Shown: piece by piece, positions 58,015-64,000 of the stretch
Layout of the letters: every line of letters begins with the position of its first letter
Numbering within the stretch: position 1 is the stretch's first letter
Origin: Polynucleobacter sp. 15G-AUS-farblos
GTDB lineage: Bacteria; Pseudomonadota; Gammaproteobacteria; Burkholderiales; Burkholderiaceae
DNA length: 64,000 nucleotides
Reading direction: 5' to 3'
NCBI RefSeq assembly: GCF_018882445.1
Contig: NZ_JACVOM010000004.1
Span: forward strand, 62,001-126,000
Notes under the pieces: model-generated
Database searches by the model: none
Seen by the model: only the letters and a program-made list of their open reading frames with translations
What the model was told of the DNA's origin: nothing
Made by a program: the position numbers and the translations under genes

Positions 58015-59757
58015 TTATGCCACTTGCTTTTTAGCTGCAGCAACGGATGCAATGACTTTTTCTTTGATGTCAGCTAAAGGAATGTTCTGAGATTCTTCAT
58101 CAGTACGCCCCTTAAACTCCACTACAGAATCTGCCAAACCACGATCGCCAATCACCACGCGGAACGGCGCACCAATCAACTCCCAGTCAGCAAACATCGC
58201 ACCTGGTCGTTCACCACGATCATCCAAAATGACATCGATTCCTGCTGCGAGTAAATCATCATGAAGTTGATCCGCTGTCGACTTCACGAGCTCTGATCGA
58301 TCGTAATTCATAGGGCAAATCACTACCTCAAATGGCGCCATCAAGATTGGCCAAATGATGCCGCGCTCATCGTGACCTTGTTCAATCGCAGCACCGAGTA
58401 AGCGCGTTACCCCAATGCCATAACAACCCATCACCATGGGCTGTGCTTTACCTTGTTGATCTAAATAAGTACAACCCATCGCCTCTGAATAACGTGTTCC
58501 CAATTGGAATACGTGGCCCACTTCAATGCCGCGACAAATATCCACTACTCCTTTACCGTCGGGAGACGGGTCACCCACTACGGCGTTACGAATATCTAAA
58601 ACCAAAGGCTCTGGTAGATCACGAACCCAGTTCACACCAGTAAGGTGATGGCCCGCATCATTTGCACCACAAATAAAATCAGACATGTTGGCCACGGTGC
58701 GATCGGCCACTACCGTCACATCGGAGCTGATGCCTACAGGGCCTAAATAACCAGCCGGCGCATTACATGCACGCAAAATTTCTGCTTCAGTGGCAAAGCG
58801 CGACTCCACCATGCCAGGAACCTTGCTCGCCTTTACTTCATTCAGTTCATGATCGCCACGTACCAACAACATAAAGAGTTTGGCCGGTCCCTGCTCTTGA
58901 TCCACTGCAAAGATTAGTGACTTCACAGTCTTCTCTAGAGGCGCATTTAAAAACTTCGCAACATCAGCGCAATTGGTTTGATTCGGTGTTGGCACCTTGG
59001 TCATCACAGCAGTTGCCGCAGCTCTTGCAGCAATCAAAGCTAGAGATTCAGCAGCCTCTAAATTGGCGGCGTAATCTGAATTAGGGCAGTACACGATCGC
59101 ATCTTCACCAGTTTCGGCTATCACATGAAACTCTTGGCTACCTGAGCCACCAATAGCGCCGTTGTCTGCCGTTACTGCACGGAATTGAAGGCCCATGCGT
59201 TTAAAAATTTTGGTGTAAGCATCAAACATGACTTGATATGATTTTTTCAAGCCTTCGGTATCGCGGTCAAAAGAGTACGCATCCTTCATACTGAACTCAC
59301 GACCACGCATGATGCCAAAACGGGGGCGACGCTCGTCGCGGAACTTTGTTTGAATTTGATAGAAATTGATTGGGAGCTGTTTGTAACTCTTGATTTCATT
59401 TCGAGCCAAATCAGTAATGACTTCTTCGGAAGTAGGCTGAATCAAAAAGTCACGATCATGACGATCCTTGATGCGGAGTAACTCTGGGCCCATCTTCTCC
59501 CAGCGACCTGTTTCTTGCCACAATTCAGCCGGCTGAATCATCGGCATCAATAATTCGATAGCACCAGCACGATTCATTTCTTCGCGAATGATGTTTTCTA
59601 CCTTACGTATGACTTTCAAACCTAAGGGCAAATAGTTATAAACGCCAGCACTGAGCTTACGAATTAAACCTGCGCGCACCATGAGCTTGTGCGAAACCAC
59701 CTCAGCGTCAGAGGGGGCTTCTTTTAGCGTGGCGAGAAATGATTGTGATGCTTTCAT
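58015..59757 (-). CDS. proS: Prolyl-tRNA synthetase (bacterial type with editing insert)
   Basis: Charges tRNA-Pro. The 580-residue class II synthetase has motif 2 around [19 protein letters not shown], seen in part as [19 protein letters not shown], the TSEEVITD loop, and motif 3 in [17 protein letters not shown]. The INS cis-editing domain against Ala-tRNA-Pro lies at about residues 230-400. Length matches the bacterial form. It is divergent from rppH across 48 bases. Confidence 0.98.
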   Translation of the reverse strand: MKASQSFLATLKEAPSDAEVVSHKLMVRAGLIRKLSAGVYNYLPLGLKVIRKVENIIREEMNRAGAIELLMPMIQPAELWQETGRWEKMGPELLRIKDRHDRDFLIQPTSEEVITDLARNEIKSYKQLPINFYQIQTKFRDERRPRFGIMRGREFSMKDAYSFDRDTEGLKKSYQVMFDAYTKIFKRMGLQFRAVTADNGAIGGSGSQEFHVIAETGEDAIVYCPNSDYAANLEAAESLALIAARAAATAVMTKVPTPNQTNCADVAKFLNAPLEKTVKSLIFAVDQEQGPAKLFMLLVRGDHELNEVKASKVPGMVESRFATEAEILRACNAPAGYLGPVGISSDVTVVADRTVANMSDFICGANDAGHHLTGVNWVRDLPEPLVLDIRNAVVGDPSPDGKGVVDICRGIEVGHVFQLGTRYSEAMGCTYLDQQGKAQPMVMGCYGIGVTRLLGAAIEQGHDERGIIWPILMAPFEVVICPMNYDRSELVKSTADQLHDDLLAAGIDVILDDRGERPGAMFADWELIGAPFRVVIGDRGLADSVVEFKGRTDEESQNIPLADIKEKVIASVAAAKKQVA

Positions 59758-59805
59758 GTATGGATATAATCAAATCATTGATTTTAAAGGATTTGAGGCA
59801 CGATC

Positions 59806-60405
59806 ATGCTTGACCGTGAAGGGTATCGCCCCAATGTCGGCATTGTCCTCCTCAACGCCCGTAACGAGGTTTTCTGGGGAAAACGCGTTGGGCAGCATTC
59901 GTGGCAGTTCCCGCAGGGCGGGATTCAACATGGTGAGAGCCCCGAGCAGGCCATGTACCGCGAATTGCAAGAGGAGGTTGGCTTGCTGCCAGAGCACGTC
60001 CAAATTATTGGGCGGACCAGGGATTGGCTTCGTTACGACGTCCCTGAGGAGTACTTGCGTCGACAACATGCAACCCGCGTCCACCGTGCGGCTTATCGTG
60101 GACAAAAGCAAATTTGGTTTTTACTTCGCCTGGTAGGCTTAGATAGCGATATTCAATTACGGGCATCCGAACATCCTGAGTTTGATGCTTGGCGCTGGGT
60201 TCCCTTCTGGATTCAGCTAGATGGTGTGATTGACTTCAAGCGTGAGGTTTACCAACTCGCCCTTTCAGAATTAGCACGCTATCTGGCTCGCGGTCTACGA
60301 ATGCAGCAACTGGCCTGGGGTACACCTTTAGATCTGATGCAATCGCTTTACTCCAACAACGAAGAGTCTTCTAAAGAATCCAATACGGACCACAAATCAA
60401 AATGA
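59806..60405 (+). CDS. rppH: RNA pyrophosphohydrolase
   Basis: Removes pyrophosphate from mRNA 5' ends to start decay. The 199-residue Nudix protein begins [16 protein letters not shown], and the Nudix box is [20 protein letters not shown] followed by VGL. WFLLRL and [11 protein letters not shown] fit RppH. The last 40 residues are polar and extend past the minimal E. coli enzyme. Its TGA overlaps the ATG of the CNP1-like gene by four bases (ATGA). Confidence 0.95.
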   Translation: MLDREGYRPNVGIVLLNARNEVFWGKRVGQHSWQFPQGGIQHGESPEQAMYRELQEEVGLLPEHVQIIGRTRDWLRYDVPEEYLRRQHATRVHRAAYRGQKQIWFLLRLVGLDSDIQLRASEHPEFDAWRWVPFWIQLDGVIDFKREVYQLALSELARYLARGLRMQQLAWGTPLDLMQSLYSNNEESSKESNTDHKSK

Positions 60406-60953
60406 AACCATTTCTCCAGCGTCTCTACTCCTACGTTTGTGGCGTGCTTATCTGCCTGAGCCTCATGGCCTGCGCTGGGGATGCCTTGCAAAGCGGCTTA
60501 GATCCGTTTGCACCGATGGTCTTTAAAGAAGGCACAACAGCGATGCCTCTCAACCCACCAAATAAATCTACTTTGCAGCCTTTCTATGTTTCACAAGCTA
60601 CTATTTTCAAATTTGCAGTAGATACCAACTCCATCTTAATTGGGGCTGATGGAGTAACGCGCTATATCGTTGTAATAACTAATCCTAGCGGCGAAACACA
60701 AGCTCAATACGAAGGTATTCGTTGTGATTCTTTTCAGTGGCGTCTGTATGGTAATTTTGAAAGTGGTGTTTGGAAAGAGAATCCCTTGGCGGCCTGGCGA
60801 GAAATCAAATCTAATGTTCCCAACCGCTATCAAGCAGCCTTAGCACAAGGGGCTTTTTGCAATATGGCGATGCAAGATAAAAACATTCAGAACATATTAC
60901 AAAACCTAGGTTCAAAATCATTTACCGGTAGCATTGCGCCACCGCCGTTTTAG
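60402..60953 (+). CDS. CNP1-like family lipoprotein
   Basis: A 183-residue exported protein with a basic N-terminus, hydrophobic signal (about residues 10-24) and lipobox-like LMAC followed by AGD, so a lipoprotein is likely. The body has [21 protein letters not shown] and [15 protein letters not shown], which I recognise as the CNP1-like family, of unknown function, common in Burkholderiales beside rppH. It is translationally coupled to rppH by a four-base overlap and convergent with proB 16 bases away. Confidence 0.8.
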   Translation: MKPFLQRLYSYVCGVLICLSLMACAGDALQSGLDPFAPMVFKEGTTAMPLNPPNKSTLQPFYVSQATIFKFAVDTNSILIGADGVTRYIVVITNPSGETQAQYEGIRCDSFQWRLYGNFESGVWKENPLAAWREIKSNVPNRYQAALAQGAFCNMAMQDKNIQNILQNLGSKSFTGSIAPPPF

Positions 60954-60969
60954 AACAAGTCAGTTGGTT

Positions 60970-61752
60970 TTATTTTGGGCTTAGGCGGCTACCAATTTTC
61001 TCGCCAGCCAATAAACGAGTGAGCACCTGAGGCTCACGTCCAGAAGCAATAACTGTAGAAGCGCCAGTCTGAGCAGCAACCTTAGCCGCTAGGACCTTAG
61101 TTAACATGCCGCCCTTACTGAGCTCGCTCGCTGCACCACCTGCCATTTTTTCTAAAGCAGGATCGCCAGCAAGCGCATCTGGCAATAGGCTTGCATCCGG
61201 ATTTTGACGTGGGTCAGCTGTATACAAGCCGCCTTGATCAGTCAGGATAACCAGTAGATCGGCATGAATCAGATTCGTTACTAAAGCAGCTAAGCTATCG
61301 TTATCACCAAACTTAATCTCATCAGTAACCACTGTGTCGTTTTCATTGATGATAGGAACTACTCCCAGCTTAAGCAAGGTATCTAGTGTCGCTTTAGCAT
61401 TCGCATTGCGCTCCGCATCTGCTAAATCAGCATTCGTTAACAAGATCTGGGCACTGTGCAGATTCAGGCGTGCAAAACAGCTTTCATACACCTGGACTAA
61501 ACCCATTTGACCCACTGCAGCAGCAGCCTGCAGTTGATGAATTTCTTGAGGGCGCTTAGTCCAACCTAGACGTTGCATACCCTCTGCAATCGCACCTGAA
61601 CTCACCATCAAAACCTGATGACCATCTTTTTGTAAAGTCGCCATTTGATCAGCCCACATTGCAATAGCAGCATGATCCAAGCCTTCGCCATTATTGGTTA
61701 CGAGGCTTGAGCCAACTTTGACAACAATTCGTTTAGATTTTTGAACAGTCAT
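60970..61752 (-). CDS. proB: Glutamate 5-kinase without PUA domain
   Basis: First step of proline synthesis. The 260-residue amino-acid-kinase domain is complete: [53 protein letters not shown] and [17 protein letters not shown]. Most proteobacterial ProB proteins are about 370 residues with a C-terminal PUA domain; this one stops right at the end of the kinase fold (GSRLSPK), and there is no room for PUA before the neighbouring gene. I use the ATG at 61752; the frame opens at 61770. It follows obgE by 26 bases; rpmA-obgE-proB is a known order. Confidence 0.95.
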   Translation of the reverse strand: MTVQKSKRIVVKVGSSLVTNNGEGLDHAAIAMWADQMATLQKDGHQVLMVSSGAIAEGMQRLGWTKRPQEIHQLQAAAAVGQMGLVQVYESCFARLNLHSAQILLTNADLADAERNANAKATLDTLLKLGVVPIINENDTVVTDEIKFGDNDSLAALVTNLIHADLLVILTDQGGLYTADPRQNPDASLLPDALAGDPALEKMAGGAASELSKGGMLTKVLAAKVAAQTGASTVIASGREPQVLTRLLAGEKIGSRLSPK

Positions 61753-61778
61753 ATCAATTGAACATCTCAAGTATGGAT

Positions 61779-62867
61779 TTAATCTGGTGCTTTATCTTCA
61801 GTTTGATCTTGATAACGTGGGTCGGCCAAACGCTCCTCAGCGTCATCACGATCACGACGAACTGAATCTAAATAATCTTGCAAGGAATAACAGAGTTTGT
61901 CGCAACCCAATCCAGTTAAAGCAGAGATCTCAAACACGGGACCCTTCCACTTGAACTTCTTAATAAAGTCAGCCACCACCTTTTTACGATCCTCTTCAGG
62001 AATCATGTCTACCTTGTTAAGCACCAACCAGCGGGGTTTTTCAACCAAAGCCTCGTCGTACTTACGCAACTCATTCACAATCGCAACAGCGTCAGCAACT
62101 GGATCTACATTCTCATCAAAAGGCGCAATATCTACAAGGTGTAATAAGACGCCAGTTCTTTGCAAGTGGCGTAAGAAGCGGTGGCCCAAGCCAGCACCTT
62201 CAGCGGCACCTTCGATCAAACCAGGAATATCTGCAATGACAAAACTACGCTCATTACCAACGCGAACAACGCCTAGATTTGGATGCAATGTAGTAAACGG
62301 ATAGTCTGCAATTTTGGGGCGTGCATTTGAAACCGCTGTAATGAGTGTGGATTTACCCGCATTAGGCATGCCCAGCAAACCCACATCGGCCAACACTTTT
62401 AACTCAAGCTTTAACTTACGGCGTTCACCAGGTTTACCGTTGGTCTTTTGACGTGGCGCACGATTGGTACTGCTCTTAAAGTGAATATTGCCCCAACCAC
62501 CAACACCACCTTGAGCCAAACATAAGCGCTCGCCATGAGTAGTTAAATCAGCAATCGGTTCGCCGGTTTCATAGTCAGAAATAATCGTGCCAACAGGCAT
62601 CCGCAATTCAATATCGTCGCCTGCGCGACCATAACAGTCAGCGCCACGACCTGGCTCACCATTTTTTGCCGTATGCGTTTTCGCATAACGGTAATCAATC
62701 AGCGTATTGATGTTGCGATCTGCTGTTGCCCAGACGCTTCCGCCTTTGCCACCGTCTCCACCATCAGGGCCGCCGAATTCAATAAACTTTTCGCGGCGCA
62801 TAGAGGCACTTCCGGCACCACCTTGGCCAGCTATGACTTCAATACGAGCTTCGTCTATAAATTTCAT
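61779..62867 (-). CDS. obgE: GTPase Obg/CgtA
   Basis: Ribosome-associated GTPase for 50S maturation. The 362-residue chain has the glycine-rich Obg domain (starting [18 protein letters not shown], residues 1-158) and a G domain with [25 protein letters not shown] and NKVD. The C-terminal tail is acidic. The N-terminus is canonical, so the ATG at 62867 is secure, yet only TTTTTTATTC precedes it: there is no ribosome-binding site, and the bases are the U tract of a terminator hairpin. Expression may rely on read-through or an unusual initiation. Confidence 0.97.
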   Translation of the reverse strand: MKFIDEARIEVIAGQGGAGSASMRREKFIEFGGPDGGDGGKGGSVWATADRNINTLIDYRYAKTHTAKNGEPGRGADCYGRAGDDIELRMPVGTIISDYETGEPIADLTTHGERLCLAQGGVGGWGNIHFKSSTNRAPRQKTNGKPGERRKLKLELKVLADVGLLGMPNAGKSTLITAVSNARPKIADYPFTTLHPNLGVVRVGNERSFVIADIPGLIEGAAEGAGLGHRFLRHLQRTGVLLHLVDIAPFDENVDPVADAVAIVNELRKYDEALVEKPRWLVLNKVDMIPEEDRKKVVADFIKKFKWKGPVFEISALTGLGCDKLCYSLQDYLDSVRRDRDDAEERLADPRYQDQTEDKAPD

Positions 62868-62870
62868 GAA

Positions 62871-62897
62871 TAAAAAAGGCCTCGCTTAGCGAGGCCT
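62871..62897 (-). terminator. Terminator hairpin between rpmA and obgE
   Basis: On the minus strand AGGCCTCGC and GCGAGGCCT form a perfect 9-bp stem around TAA, followed by T5 and then ATTC, four to five bases before the obgE ATG. It should end most rplU-rpmA transcripts and act as an attenuator for obgE-proB. Confidence 0.85.
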
Positions 62898-62954
62898 GTT
62901 CCTAAGAGTTAAATTCGGAATAAATCTGAATCAAACGGATCTCAGTCAGGCGCC

Positions 62955-63215
62955 TTATGAACGAGGCAGGACTGAAACCTGGGCCTTCTTCAAAGCACCC
63001 TTAACGCCGAATTCCACCTGGCCGTCAATTAAGGCGAACAAAGTGTGATCTTTACCAATACCAACGTTTGCACCTGGATGAACACGTGTGCCACGTTGAC
63101 GAATGATGATGCTGCCAGCATTAATTTGCTCGCCGCCAAATACCTTAACGCCTAAGCGTTTCGATTCTGAGTCGCGACCATTTCGTGTTGAGCCGCCGCC
63201 TTTTTTCTGTGCCAT
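62955..63215 (-). CDS. rpmA: 50S ribosomal protein L27
   Basis: Large-subunit protein near the peptidyl-transferase centre. The 86-residue chain begins [20 protein letters not shown], the conserved flexible N-terminus that reaches toward the tRNA acceptor ends, followed by [22 protein letters not shown] good AGGAG precedes the ATG. It lies 19 bases after rplU; a terminator follows before obgE. Confidence 0.98.
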   Translation of the reverse strand: MAQKKGGGSTRNGRDSESKRLGVKVFGGEQINAGSIIIRQRGTRVHPGANVGIGKDHTLFALIDGQVEFGVKGALKKAQVSVLPRS

Positions 63216-63234
63216 ATCTTTCTCCTACCGTGAA

Positions 63235-63546
63235 TTAGGCTTTAATCGTGTTGATCAAAATTTCAGTGAAATTCTGACGATGGCCTTGGTGCTTTTGATA
63301 ATGCTTGCGACGGCGCATCTTAAAGATTGTCACTTTATCGTGACGTCCTTGGGAGACGACAGTGGCCATCACAGCTGCACCATTAACCAATGGATCACCT
63401 AATTTCAGTGAAGCGCCTTCGCCAACGGCGAGGACTTGGTCAAGAGTGATTTCGCTGCCGATTTCCGCTGGTATCTGTTCTATTTTCAATTTTTCGCCTG
63501 CAGCAACTTTATACTGTTTGCCACCGGTTTTTATGACCGCGTACAT
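63235..63546 (-). CDS. rplU: 50S ribosomal protein L21
   Basis: Large-subunit protein binding 23S rRNA. The 103-residue chain [20 protein letters not shown] is canonical, and the basic [21 protein letters not shown] is the RNA-binding signature. I start at the ATG at 63546; an upstream in-frame ATG would add five atypical residues. It is first in rplU-rpmA-obgE-proB and is driven by a consensus promoter 64 bases upstream. Confidence 0.98.
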   Translation of the reverse strand: MYAVIKTGGKQYKVAAGEKLKIEQIPAEIGSEITLDQVLAVGEGASLKLGDPLVNGAAVMATVVSQGRHDKVTIFKMRRRKHYQKHQGHRQNFTEILINTIKA

Positions 63547-63609
63547 GGTTTGAAACCTCAATTAATATCTACATTTAAGCTAATCCACCCTGGACCAGCT
63601 AAGCCCATT

Positions 63610-63638
63610 ATTATATGTTGAATGCCTAGCACTGTCAA
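63610..63638 (-). promoter_or_regulatory. Consensus sigma-70 promoter of rplU-rpmA
   Basis: On the minus strand TTGACA (63638-63633), exactly 17 bases, then TATAAT (63615-63610): a perfect match to the sigma-70 consensus. Transcription would start near 63603, giving a leader of about 57 bases that can fold into a 9-bp stem (AGCTGGTCC/GGATTAGCT with G-U pairs). The divergent ispB ATG (63622) lies within the spacer. Confidence 0.85.
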
Positions 63639-64000
63639 AATCAATGACTTAAGCCAGATCCTGGCCCCAATTGCCTTAGATTTCAAGGCCTTAGATGAGG
63701 TTATTCGTCTCAAATTAGCCTCAAAAGTCGCTTTAATTGACCAAATCTCCTCATATATCATCCAGGCAGGCGGTAAGCGGGTCAGACCAGCCCTGTTAAT
63801 GCTGGTGGCAAAGGCCCTAGCCCATGGGAAAACCACCCCACATACCCTGGAAATGGCGGCTGTAGTGGAATTCATCCACACGGCCACCCTACTTCATGAT
63901 GATGTCGTGGACGAATCTACGCTCAGAAGGGGTCGTGAAACTGCAAATGCAGCCTTTGGTAATGCCGCCAGCGTCCTAGTTGGTGACTTTTTGTACTCTA
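63622..64000 (+). CDS. ispB: Polyprenyl (octaprenyl) diphosphate synthase (3' partial)
   Basis: Makes the isoprenoid side chain of ubiquinone. The first 126 residues are visible and the gene runs off the window. GGKRVRPALLML (50-61) binds the allylic/IPP substrates, and HDDVVDES (92-99) contains the first Asp-rich DDxxD (Asp93, Asp94, Asp97). The start ATG at 63622 has no clear ribosome site and lies within the spacer of the rplU promoter on the other strand. The rplU/ispB divergent pair is a standard proteobacterial arrangement. Chain length cannot be judged from the visible part. Confidence 0.93.
   Translation, partial: MPSTVKINDLSQILAPIALDFKALDEVIRLKLASKVALIDQISSYIIQAGGKRVRPALLMLVAKALAHGKTTPHTLEMAAVVEFIHTATLLHDDVVDESTLRRGRETANAAFGNAASVLVGDFLYS

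Overview
The window looks like chromosomal DNA of a small-genome freshwater betaproteobacterium, most like Polynucleobacter (Burkholderiaceae). This rests on my recognition of the protein types and of linkages such as hemL-rubredoxin, accB-accC-prmA and rplU-rpmA-obgE, not on a database search. Coding density is very high: 64 protein genes, two of them cut by the window edges. I saw no tRNA, rRNA, CRISPR array, prophage or insertion sequence.

Layout. 1-8.7 kb is a surface-polysaccharide region: an O-antigen ligase-type polymerase (partial), an initiating sugar-phosphate transferase, a GT9 glycosyltransferase, the GDP-mannose/GDP-fucose genes gmd-fcl-manC and another glycosyltransferase. 8.7-12.2 kb is a minus-strand run of pyrB, pyrR, ruvX, yqgE and an ElyC-like gene. 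12.2-14.6 kb has phrB and apaH. 14.6-25.3 kb is a long minus-strand run (bamE, dapB, leuS, lptE, holA, proA, hemJ, an RNA methyltransferase, rubredoxin, hemL) divergent from fur. 26-35 kb holds gap, tkt, rsmE, a barstar-like gene, maeB, thiL, pgpA and pncC. 35-44 kb holds corA, pyrF and the mpl/SDR/RNase/tonB-like/aroE/mtgA run. 44-49.6 kb holds tlpA-like, aroQ, accB, accC, a PrmA fusion and a PfkB kinase. 49.6-54.8 kb holds a histone H1-like gene and nrdAB. 54.9-64 kb holds ampD, a CcsA-like gene, ffh, proS, rppH, a CNP1-like gene, proB, obgE, rpmA, rplU and the start of ispB.

Most genes are ordinary housekeeping. The most unusual observations involve two A9 tracts at frame-critical positions. 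In the lysine/alanine-rich H1-like gene the reading frame stops directly after an A-AAA-AAG slippery sequence. The minus-one frame then runs on for about 45 codons in the same compositional style and ends 18 bases before a strong terminator. In prmA the enzyme is fused in frame to a membrane segment plus a DUF3426-like domain, and an A9 tract sits at the junction; a minus-one slip there would reach a stop within two codons and release soluble PrmA. Each may be programmed or transcriptional slippage, a phase-variable site, or a homopolymer sequencing error.

Other points: a membrane-anchored zinc-ribbon/AmpD fusion, a ProB without the PUA domain, a well-formed NrdR double box over the nrdA promoter, a consensus sigma-70 promoter for rplU that straddles the ispB start codon, and a terminator that ends a few bases before the obgE start.
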